This document shows, piece after piece, positions 11,281-20,921 of a stretch of 64,000 nucleotides of DNA (its first letter is position 1; every line of letters starts with the position of its first letter). Origin of the DNA: Astragalus membranaceus (Eukaryota > Streptophyta > Magnoliopsida > Fabales > Fabaceae); NCBI GenBank assembly GCA_039519185.1, contig CM076847.1, positions 55,497,708 to 55,561,707 on the forward strand, in the 5' to 3' direction. A model generated the notes under the pieces. That model made no database searches, had not been told where the DNA came from, and saw only the letters and a list, made by a program, of their open reading frames with translations. A program made the translations under genes and the position numbers.

Positions 11281-12791
11281 TCAGTTGATGCAGATAATAT
11301 AACAACAAAAGCTTCCGCACCTTGGAATAGATTGGATGGCGGTAGTGAAAGAAATAACACTATTAGTTGCAGGTAGGGAATGTTTCACCACTTCAGAAGA
11401 AAATCCAATGGTCCGGTTGAAGCAATCAATGGTAATATGATTGGTAGTCATCCAATTCATTCCCAAGACGATCTCCATTCCCCTCATAGGCAAACAGATA
11501 AAATCAACCATAAACTCCCTTTTTTCTATAGTGAGTAGACAGTTAAGACATAGAGATTGGGTTCGAACACGACCCTTTGCAGCCGTAAGAATGGTTATTG
11601 GTTCGAATATGGGAGATACCATTAATCCTAACAGTTCAACACATGCTTCAGAGATAAAACAATGAGTAGCACCAGAATCATACAGTATATTAACAGAGTG
11701 ATGGAATATCAAACCTGTACCCCTATAAGATTATCATCTGGCTTGATAGTTTGAGCGTCTAAGGTGTTGACTCGAGCCTGTCTTGGAGCATTGGGAGATT
11801 CCAAGAAAGCCTTTATCACTGGGCAATTGTTTGCATAATGGCCCGTTTCCTTGCAAAAGTAGCACTAATTCGGTCCAGTTTGGCAACTTCCTTTATGATT
11901 CTTCTTGCAGAAAGAACATTTTCTAGGTCTAGAAGAATCAGTCATCTGCACCTGTTTTCCTTTGTCAAAATTACCCTTGTGTCTAGGATTGGAAGAGGTT
12001 GATTCAGTACCCCTTTTTTTGTTATTCCAGAAATCTCTCTTCTCTGCATACATCCTCTTGAGATCTTCTTCAGCAATATGAACTTGTTGTACCAAAGTAG
12101 GATAAGTGGTCATAGCGTAGGAACTAAGACTTTGGTTTACATCACCACGAAGACCCTGTTTAAACATAATCATCTTCCACCTGTCATTAGGAGCATGATT
12201 TCCTACTTCATAAAATTGAGACAATCTCTCAAATTTTGCGGCATATTCCCCAACTGACATGTTCTCCTGCTTCAGATTAACAAACTCAACTTGTTTGGAA
12301 AGTCTCTATGCATCAGGAAAGAAATGACCCAGGAATAACTCCTTAAAGTTATCCCAATTAAGAGGTGTCCGTTGAGTTTGAAGCATCATATGTGCATTGG
12401 TCCACCAAGTATGAGCATCTTCATCCAGAGCATTGGCAGCACAAATCACTTTCTCTGTTTCATCACATTGTAGGTACAAAAAAATCCTCTCCATGGTATC
12501 CAACCAGTAGTGAGCTTTCATTGGGCCGGATCCTCCCTGGAAGATTGGGGGTATCATTTTCAGAAACCGGAAGTACATCCTGTTAGGATCCGTAGGTTGT
12601 GGTACATTGACAAGCTCATTTGGTTGTGGTTGGGGCATTTGATGCATCTGTTGCATTTGAGGCATTTGAGCCATCTATTGCTGCTGCATCAGCATCATGT
12701 CATTCATCATCTTTTGTTGAGTTTCGATGACATTTTGCATCCATTCCTGATGAGGATCAATGGGTGCATTTCTCCTACCTCTTCCAGCCAT
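11281..12791 (-). pseudogene. Element B gag and protease, broken
   Basis: Gag begins at the ATG at 12791 (MAGRGRRNAPIDPHQEW), about 125 bases from the primer binding site. A stop after a glutamine run near 12675, another near 12305 and one near 11864 break it. The middle holds the retrotransposon gag core (PPIFQGGSGPMKAHYWL, MSVGEYAAKFERLSQFY). Zinc knuckles near 11820-11910 include CSFCKKNHKGSC and a second after the stop. The protease follows at 11712-11281 with DSGATHCFIS as active site and LGMNWM as the family motif. The frame then fails before reverse transcriptase. Confidence 0.85.
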
Positions 12792-12914
12792 GATTCTGCG
12801 AAATATGCACAAAGTATTAAGTTGATTAGGCTCAATGTCTAATAGCATATCAAGAAGAATCAGACTTAGAAGACGCAAAAGACTCTTAACATCTAAGTCC
12901 GACAAGGTCGAACT

Positions 12915-12926
12915 GCTCTGATACCA
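12915..12926 (-). other. Primer binding site of element B
   Basis: The minus strand reads TGGTATCAGAGC, complementary to initiator tRNA-Met, two bases inside the 5' LTR end (12929). Confidence 0.92.
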
Positions 12927-12928
12927 AT

Positions 12929-13433
12929 TGTAACACCCCAGTATTTCTAACATGTAAGTGCACTGAGATGCACATCTGTGTCAACAATCAGAGGACACAA
13001 TCCCGGTTTAGATATTGAACGTACTAAATTTTTTCGATAATAAGACACAATTTCTCGGAACAACCTGTCTTGAAGTCCATAAAATTCTTCTTGGTTCTCA
13101 ACTTAAAAAGGAATACAACGTCTATTGTTCAATATCATAACCAGAGAAGCGGAAAAGGTTTATACAACTCATATCCAATACAAGTTACATAACCATAACA
13201 GAAAATGACAAAAAGAACAAAAATCGGAAACTCAAGACTAAAAGTCTTCGGCATCTCCATAAGCACGTCACCTACCAGTGCCGCCTTGTCTTCCTTTTAC
13301 CCTGTTTCTCTGTAAAAACCACAATAATGATAGGGAGAGATAACATATCTCAGTGAGTTTTACCGTAACCCCTCACCGTCACTCGGTTCAATTATAAAAC
13401 CGTTGCTACATAGTTAAATTTATAAACTATTTG

Positions 13434-13493
<60 letters not shown>

Positions 13494-15281
13494 TACTTAG
13501 CCCATTACTGACCGTGCACACAACCACATTCTCGGCATCTATGGGTTATTCATTTATTTTTAAGCCTTGTAAGTTACTTTACCATTACAAGCTTACCAAA
13601 TCGAAACACTGACCGTGCACACAACCATAATCTCGGTGAATCGTGAACTTACTGTAGCATAACTTCGACCTTGCACACAACCACAATCTTGATGAACCCA
13701 CGTTAGACGATTCCATAACGTTTCCAGGGACTAGGGTGAGGGCTCATGACCTTTCCTTCCTAGTATGCTATTTCGTCGGGTCGTCACCCAACTTGATATA
13801 ATTTATATATCACACCCGCATTGGGCCGACTCCTATATTCAATATATTCTATATCTATCGTTGTTCCATAACCAGTTTGGATGAATACGATACTAGACAT
13901 CCGGCGTTATAATACGGTACCAAGTTGTACACATAATCCGATAGGTTATTCAAAACATGTACTCACACGCGGCCTACATTTCGGTTTTTCGAATATTTAT
14001 ACTTTTCAAAAGCTTTTCTTAAAAATCAAGTTGAACACCTTCAAAACAATGATTTTATCAAGGTAATATCATCACAATTGGTTAGAAGAAGGATTAGAAG
14101 AGGTTTTGAATCGAAAGGAGCGGTGAAACGAAATTTTGGCAACCGGTGGCCGAAGGTCTTGCACGACCCGTGCCAAACCTTGCACGACCCGTGCTAAACT
14201 AAAATTCCACATTTCAGTACAACCAGAAAGTCTAGCACGACCCGAGCTGCGTGTAACAGATTCGTTATTTGTTCGTTTCGTTCTGTTTCACTTCTCCGAT
14301 CGCTTCCAATCGAAACCCAATCCAATTTCCAACAAAACAATCAAGCATTTTAGCCATATTACAGTACAATCTCAGTTCATACAATCACATATAAGATTCG
14401 ATAAAAACCGTAAAACGTTATTTTCTGAAAAACGGTTTTTGACTCGATAATCTTTCGAAATCAGAATTTTGTTACGGGACCAGAAATACAATTCATTTGT
14501 AAACAATGGAATTAAACCCTAACGTGAGTAAAACTCACCGGTTTGACGAATTCGCGAGAAATCACGTCCGAGCATGAAACGATCGGACGGTAACCTCTCG
14601 AATAATCCCCGTAATCACGAGCTCGTACCGAACTTGTCAAAACACTTCCACAATCGAATCCCCAACTTCCCCAATCTCGAAACCAGCAACTAAAACACCT
14701 CAAACTCTTCTCCAATCCACAATGTAGGTTCAGCTCTTCCTTACTTGGCCTTCACTTGAACATGCAAAGCTCTTATGAGCTCAAAACTCCATTAATGGCC
14801 AAGCTTGAGCTTCAATTTCGAATTTAGTAGGAGAAGAAAGAAGAAGAATCAGCTACTGTAAATGGTGTCATTGGAAAGAGAATGGAAAATGGAGAAGAAT
14901 GGTGGTCTTGATACTTACATGCAAAAGGGGTTGGATGGTGGTGGAGTTCCCCTCCTCTTCTCCTCCTTCGCCCCACTCTCCTCTTTCTCTCCTCCTATTC
15001 TTTTCTTTTCTTTCTTTCTTGTCTTCAGCTGGAAATGAGAGTGAAGAGAGGATGATAATGTTTTAAATGGGCTGAGGGTTAAATGGTTGGAAAAGACCAA
15101 AATACCCTTGGCTCATTAATTCTTTCTAATCCTTATTTTTGCCTAAGTTTTCTCCTAGTTAGCCATAACTTAACGTTTTCTCGACTAACCCGTATTCGAT
15201 TCACGTATTATTATTTCACTCGTCTAAGAAATTATTTATAATCCCCGTGAATCACATTTAAAAAAAATTAGGGATGTTACA
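12929..15281 (-). mobile_element. Element B 5' LTR
   Basis: 2353 bp, the promoter-bearing LTR of B (read right to left). It includes a (TA)n tract at 13437-13488, three hairpin-capable units at about 13505-13700, the conserved module (GGGTCGTCACCC on plus at 13778-13789, through about 13731) and the GCACGACCCGTGC cluster (about 14156-14250). Many substitutions separate it from the other LTR. Confidence 0.92.
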
Positions 15282-15286
15282 TCGGG

Positions 15287-16215
15287 TGCTTTCAAACCCT
15301 TACAGACTCAGGCACGCTTCACCTAGGATACCCCACCTTGTCCAAGAGCCCTCAAAATGAATTACAAACAAGAGATACCCCACCCTTGATACAATCAAAA
15401 ACCTTAGAGAGATTCCCCACTCTCTAGTAAAACCCAGTAACGAAAATTTAACAAATTACAAAGAAAATAAAAACCTCTAAGCAGATGAATACAACAACTT
15501 GAAGATTCCCAACCTAACCCTTGAGAGAGATCAGCTCAAAATGATGTATAACGTGAAGAACAAGTGTGATTGGTGCAGTAGGGTTGGCTTTTAGCTTTGT
15601 GATTCGTAGGTTATTTTAGTTTGTGATGCCTTAAGTCTAAATAAATTCTGTAAAATAATGACCGTTGGGACAATTTTTAATACTTGATAATCGATTATCA
15701 ATTAAGTCAATAATTGATTATCACTCACACGAGCGTGTTTTATAGAAAACAATTTCATAAGTGGATAATCGATTATGCTCATTTAAAACATAACTTGTTA
15801 ATCGATTATGTGCTTCAAAAATTAAGACCATAATCGATTATGCTCCTGTCATAATCGATTGTCAACATATTGTAGGCTCATAATCGATTGTCTCCTTGTG
15901 GGAATCGATTATGTGGTTACATATTGCCATTTTCTCATACACTTATCGATTATGTACCTGTAGACATTTGTGCCTAACCTATTTAGCATGCTTTTATCAA
16001 ATGAAGGCATATGTTAGGTTAATTTGTGTGAGTGCTAGTGTGTTAAGTGATTTGAGCCGATCCTTAAAAACCTTTTACATTCATTCCTAAGACACGACCG
16101 GACTTTCTAACGTCTACCCTTTACACAGACTTTCTTCTTGAGTTGGTTGTGCCTTGGAGTTCCTTTTTGTCACTTTATTTAGAAATGCTTCATCATCAAA
16201 ACTTAGACTGCAACA
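15287..16215 (-). mobile_element. Copia A 5' LTR, outer segment
   Basis: Continuation of the LTR begun at 5829, after the TSD copy tcggg (15282-15286). It ends at 16215 with ...ACTGCAACA, the LTR start on the minus strand. Between 15690 and 15960 the word ATAATCGATTAT and variants recur about ten times, a palindromic repeat in the LTR promoter region. Confidence 0.85.
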
Positions 16216-17914
16216 CAAGATATCCACATATGAGTCATTGAGAACAGTGATTGTTCCAGAGTTTAACTCAAAGTACTAGAGGTATTTCCAAGAGAACCAA
16301 AAGGTGATGTTCCAAATTGTGATACCCATAATTATGGAATTTGGGACGAGTGCGCTAGTGCGCTGACTAATAAGGAAAAAGCAGGAGTATTAAGCAGCGA
16401 TTGTACGACAGTCCATAAGCCGCGATGTATACCCAAGTCTCCACTACGGTGGTAAAGTTTTAGCCGTTAACCTTTCTTTTGTGAAGGTTAACAGTAGGTT
16501 GTTTTGACTCAGGTCAGTTTGACAAGTCAAAATGAGGTCTCTGTTTTACCGAGTTCTAATGATTGCGTGTCAATAGAATGAGTATGTGCACGATTGATTG
16601 GATTGATTGAATGGATTGACTGAGATTGACTAGTATGTAATGTTTAATAACTCTAATATGCGTTGATAAGTTTTCCGCTTACGTTGTTTTTGATTGATTC
16701 TTTGTGCTGGGTTTGTGATAATGCAATATATTGAATGAATTGTGTGTAACTGAACTACTCTGATGTTTAGTTGAGAATAAGTTATGAGAGTCACTACTTG
16801 ATGGGGCGGTTGATGTATAATGCATGAGCCATTCATAGTGTTGACATGATTGCATTTTGAATTGTTTAACCCGAGTTCTACATGTAATCGTGTTATGATC
16901 AAGTTGAGTTATGCTAGGGTAAACTTTAGTATCAAAAGATGGGGCATGTTAATTTGAAAAATCGCATTTTTTGGATTTTTATCAGGGAGTCCGGACCATG
17001 GGCCCTACAGGCTCGGTCCGTGCGTCCCATTCTGCCACCCTATTTAGATTTTCTTAAAACTCACTTCTTTTTGGTTTTAATTAATAGTTCAAAGAAGTTT
17101 TTAGAACATTTCATTTTGCAACAAATTTTGTTTATCCACTTTAGTCTTTATAATCAGGATCGCGAACCATTGATGTTTTACAAAACTTGGGTCTCCCAGT
17201 TTTCCGTTTTGAAATTTTATTTCAAAACCCCTTATATGTTTTCACCGTTTTATTAAAAAGTGTTGTGTGTTGTGTAAGGTTGTCTTAAGTTAGGATGAGT
17301 TAATGTCCACGGGGACAGTGTATTAAAATATCGTTTATTTGAAAAGCTTGAAAAAAACTTTCAACAAATTAAAATGAGCCTTCCATCCCATATTTTACTA
17401 AACTCTAGTGAAGGGTAGGTGTATATATTATGTGTACATCTAGTTTTATTTTCCCCTGGTTTTCCTTCACACTTCTCGGATTGAAAGTTATTCAATGGTT
17501 CTTGTTATGCACTGAATGTGCCGTCCCAAAAATTTTCTTCTTTTTCGGTTTAATCATTAAACTGATTTTCTGTATATCAAATATAGTGAAATGAGTATTT
17601 TACTATAAATTTAAAGTTTTAACATGGTAAAGTTACAAGAGAATCCTTATCTTTCACATCCTTTTTAAACTAAGACTTAATCCACTTCAAGTTGATTAAG
17701 TTTTCTCCTTTTATTCATTTTGGAAAGAGAATTATTTCACTATACATAGCTCCATTGATAAGTTTTGAAATTGTTAAAATTGTGAAAGGATTTCAAGTTA
17801 ACAAGTCGGTTTTCCATAGTCAAGATCTTCCAGGAGAGTGTTTAGTCCCGATTAGCAAATCGGTAAGACTTGAACTAATTTTTGAGGACAAACTTTGTTA
17901 AAGTTGGGGTGTAT
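16216..17914 (+). mobile_element. 3' internal tail of old gypsy element X (non-coding)
   Basis: There is no usable reading frame. It lies between the copia A border and LTR X1 and ends with the gypsy signature TTTTTGAGGACAAACTTTG then AAGTTGGGGTGTAT (polypurine tract, about 17900-17914). Part matches the non-coding 3' module of element E: GTTAACC, a TTTGTGAAGGTTAAC-like word and TTTGACAAGTCAAA occur in the same order near 16465-16535 and 30140-30215. A GC-rich palindromic cluster (about 16989-17026, GGTCCGTGCG) resembles the one in LTR X2. The rest of X should lie left of copia A, outside the window. Confidence 0.65.
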
Positions 17915-18118
17915 TGTAACATCCCAAAATAATTGTTTCAATTATTTTGATTGTGATTTGTTAAGTGAAGCAGTGATTGAGTAATTAATTGAGGTCATGT
18001 GATATTTGGGTGCATTGTGTATTTGCTTGTTAATTCTATGGTATGAAATTTGCAATTTAATTGTCAACCATGTGTTTTTCATGTGAAAATTTTATTATAA
18101 TTGATTGGTTTAATTGGC
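17915..18118 (+). mobile_element. LTR X1 (3' LTR of element X), first segment
   Basis: Starts TGTAACATCCC directly after the polypurine tract. Interrupted by solo LTR X2 after base 204; the TSD ttggc is 18114-18118. It continues at 38794. Confidence 0.85.
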
Positions 18119-18329
18119 TGTAACATCCCCAATTTAGCTAATTTCATTTATTGAAATTAGCAAGAGGTCATAAATAATTAATTAGCATAATTTATTTTAT
18201 TGCGGGATGATTGTCATGAATTAAATAAATTGACTTTGTGTGTGGTTTGTTTAATTATGCGAGGCATACGAGTTATTGATTAATAGTTTGATTAGAAATG
18301 GGTTTAAAGTGGGTAATTAAGAGCAAGGA
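18119..18329 (+). mobile_element. Solo LTR X2, first segment
   Basis: Starts TGTAACATCCCC. Element C interrupts it after base 211 (TSD aagga, 18325-18329), and it continues at 36824. The full LTR is about 2176 bp and is flanked by ttggc on both sides (18114-18118, 38789-38793), with no internal region: a solo LTR left by LTR-LTR recombination. Confidence 0.9.
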
Positions 18330-18977
18330 TGTAACACCCCGAAAATAATTTAATTAATTTAATCAATTTATTTAAATAGAATTATTAATTTTTAGTTGAA
18401 GCGTAATTTAATTAATTAAGAGGGAAATATCATGTTTTGTGTAGGAGTGTGAACGAGTAGTGGTGAGGGTGTAGCTGTGAGCCCAACGCGTGAAAGGCCC
18501 ACAGCTTAAACCCCAAGGGTATGCGAAACCCTCACTCTCAATTCACTTGGGGAAAAATCGAAATTGAGAGAGAGTGAGAAGTGAGGAGAGGCGCGGCGAA
18601 GAGAAGAGGGAAGGAGAAGAAGAATTGCGCAAGTTTCAAGGCTTTGCTCGTTGTGTTGCGGTAGTTACTCGTTGGTGCTTTCAATCGTCTTCTTCGGAGC
18701 CTACGTTTAAGAGGTAACGGTGAGCGTTTCGATTAAATATAATTGAGTATGTGATGGGTTTTGTGGGGTTTTTGATGTTGATGTGGATTTGAGGTGAATA
18801 TGTGTAAAATTGATGAAGAATTGAATAAATTATGATGTTGTTTGATGAATGGTTGATGTTGTTATGTGTAATTTCGTGCTTTTGATGTTTGATGATGGTT
18901 GGGAAGGAATTATGATGTGATCATGCTGATTTTCGTGTAAAAGAAATTCTGCTGCATGTAAACTATTCGATGAAATG

Positions 18978-19669
18978 GCCATTGTGTGCGCATGTGGGGT
19001 GTTTTGGGTGAAACTTCGAGTTCTGGGCATATTTTACCGTGCCATCTTTTGCAATTGCGTGCCCAAATTCAATTTTAAACATTTTGGCTCGAGTGGTTTT
19101 ATTTTTTGCACGTGTCATTTTGGAGTTGTCCCGGTGGGTGTTGCTGTGGCGCCATTGTGTGCGCATGTGGGGTGTTTTTGGGTGAAACTTCGAATTCTGG
19201 GCATATTTTACCGTGCCATCTTTTGCAATTGCGTGCCCAAATTCAATTTTAAACATTTTGGCTCGAGTGGTTTTATTTTTGCACGTGTCATTTTGGAGTT
19301 GTCCCGGTGGGTGTTGCTGTGGCGCCATTGTGTGCGCATGTGGAGTGTTTTTGGGTGAAACTTCGAGTTCTGGGCATATTTTACCGTGCCATCTTTTGCA
19401 ATTGCGTGCCCAAATTCAATTTTAAACATTTTGGCTCGAGTGGTTTTATTTTTGCACGTGTCATTTTGGAGTTGTCCTGGTGGGTGTTGCTGTGGCGCCA
19501 TTGTGTGCGCATGTGGGGTGTTTTTGGGTGAAACTTCGAGTTCTGGGCATATTTTACCGTGCCATCTTTTGCAATTGCGTGCCCAAATTCAATTTTAAAC
19601 ATTTTGGCTCGAGTGGTTTTATTTTTGCACGTGTCATTTTGGAGTTGTCCCTGTGGGTGTGTGTGTGTG
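18978..19669 (+). repeat. Four tandem 173-bp repeats in C 5' LTR
   Basis: Copies start at 18978, 19151, 19324 and 19497, each exactly 173 bp apart and differing by a few bases. The 3' LTR has the same four copies at 34988, 35161, 35334 and 35507. Open frames in this array are by-products of the repeat and do not look like genes. Confidence 0.95.
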
Positions 19670-20404
19670 GCGCTGCTGTGCGCGTGGTGCAGGGCGCTGC
19701 CTCTGGGCGCGCCTGGGGCGTGTGTTGCGTAGTGCTGGGCGCGCCTTGGGCGCTGCCCCGTACGCCAAAATTTTATGCCTGTGCCGGAATTTTACCGAGA
19801 GTCCGGAAATAATATTTTAAACATAAAAATGCTGCTGTTTCCATAAAATAAGATGCTGTCTTGCTGTTTTAATTAGATATATGAGCTGCTGTATTTATAA
19901 AATAAATGGGTCGCTGTTTTACAAAAAAAAAATGAGATGCTGTTTTTATGTTGTAAGGTGCTGTTTTCTCAAATTAAATGTGATGTTTATGATGATGATA
20001 TAATTGTGATGATTATGACGAGTACGCTCTATGAGTGTTTTTATGACGATGATGACGAGGACTCCAGGTGAGTGATTTAGTGTGGCACATGTGTCCATAG
20101 TGTCTCATAGCATGTGCATATTATGACGAATAGGCTTCGGCCTCTTATTGACGTAAAACAGTGACGATGTGCCCATAGTGGCTTAATTATGTCGAGAATG
20201 GTACCATCATGCATATACCCAGGCGTGGGTTGCATTTCCATGCACAATCATGATTTATGACTTGTGGTAAAAATTGTGATTGAGTTAGTGTTCAGTGACG
20301 ATGATGTTGGTGGTGATGACGATGTTGTATGACTGTTTGCTCACATTACTCTATTATGTGCTTGATTATGTTTTGTTGAAATTCTCACCCCTTCTGCTTG
20401 GAAT

Positions 20405-20423
20405 GTTGCTCTATTGTGGCAAC
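20405..20423 (+). promoter_or_regulatory. Promoter-proximal hairpin GTTGC/GCAAC in C 5' LTR
   Basis: GTTGC, loop TCTATTGTG, GCAAC, shortly after a CTCACC word and before CAGGTAAC. D (41056-41075) and F (63440-63459) have a hairpin at the same place with different paired bases. The C 3' LTR copy is 36415-36433. Confidence 0.55.
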
Positions 20424-20812
20424 GCTTCAGGTAACCGCGAGTGAAGGTCTTGCTGCCTTCTTTAATAGCTATTGGGATGTCTGTCGAGTCGCTCTCTGAT
20501 ACTGTGACACCTAGGGGGCGTGGTTGAAGTTTGTTAATTAATTAACTAATTGTTTAATGATTATGTCGATGATGTGAGACGTGTTTGAGTGGTGTTAGTG
20601 AGTTATTGTTTTATTCCGCTGTGATGTGATTTTTGGAGTTTAACTTTCATGAGGGGTGTTTCGTTGCACAAACCTTGATGGGTGCAGTTGATGAGTTTTG
20701 TTAATGACGATGTGGCATTTCTTTTCTACCAGTTAAATTAATATTTGCGAAAAAGAAATTACTCTGATAAATGACGTGTAAATTATGAGGTAGAAGAGGG
20801 GTGTTACATTAG

Positions 20813-20824
20813 TGGTATCAGAGC
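20813..20824 (+). other. Primer binding site of element C
   Basis: TGGTATCAGAGC, four bases after the 5' LTR end, complementary to initiator tRNA-Met. Confidence 0.95.
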
Positions 20825-20921
20825 AGTTCGGTCTGTCCAGCCGGTGGTCGAGTCGTCAAGTTGAGTAGCATTTGAGTTTTGTTACTCGTTTCTGAATTCT
20901 GTTTTCTGTTGCAGTGCTAGA

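Larger units (their letters stand above)
6064..15281 (-). mobile_element. Ty3/gypsy element B (chromovirus, Tekay-like), complete but decayed
   Basis: A 9218-bp element flanked by a perfect TSD tcggg (6059-6063 and 15282-15286), inserted in the 5' LTR of copia A. Order on the minus strand: 5' LTR 15281-12929, primer binding site, gag, protease, reverse transcriptase, RNase H, integrase with a C-terminal chromodomain-like segment, polypurine tract, 3' LTR 8334-6064. Integrase after RNase H is the gypsy order. Stops interrupt gag, RT, RNase H and the integrase N-terminus. The two LTRs differ in length (2353 and 2271 bp), so the insertion is not recent. Its proteins look closest to the decayed ones of element E. 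Confidence 0.93.
1989..16215 (-). mobile_element. Ty1/copia element A (SIRE/Maximus-like), truncated and split by B
   Basis: Minus-strand order from right to left: 5' LTR (16215 to 5829, split by gypsy element B), primer binding site, gag, protease, integrase, then reverse transcriptase cut off at 1989 by LTR H. Integrase before reverse transcriptase is the copia order. The LTR begins TGTTGCAGTCTAAG on the minus strand, a start I associate with the SIRE/Maximus lineage (tentative). RNase H and the 3' LTR should lie beyond the left edge. The five bases right of the element (16216-16220, caaga) would be its TSD, but the partner is outside the window. It is decayed, with several frame breaks and two altered active-site motifs. 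Confidence 0.85.
18330..20808 (+). mobile_element. Element C 5' LTR
   Basis: 2479 bp, TGTAACACCCC to GGGTGTTACA. From left: an AT-rich start, a purine-rich tract near 18560-18620, four tandem 173-bp repeats (18978-19669), a GC-rich palindromic word cluster (about 19671-19765), a GGTACCATCATGCATATACCC word near 20190, and the GTTGC/GCAAC hairpin (20405-20423). Confidence 0.95.

Noticed and set aside
16939..17256. 105-codon open frame in the X tail
   Set aside because: No recognisable motif, aromatic-rich as expected of chance frames in T-rich DNA, and it lies between pol remnants and a polypurine tract.
19480..19812. Open frames of 70-127 codons in the C LTRs as genes
   Set aside because: They come from the 173-bp repeats, occur in several frames on both strands and repeat the same peptide; they lie in LTR DNA with no protein family match I know.
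20813..20824. TGGTATCAGAGC motifs as tRNA gene pieces
   Set aside because: They sit two to four bases inside LTR ends and are primer binding sites complementary to tRNA-Met; no cloverleaf is nearby.
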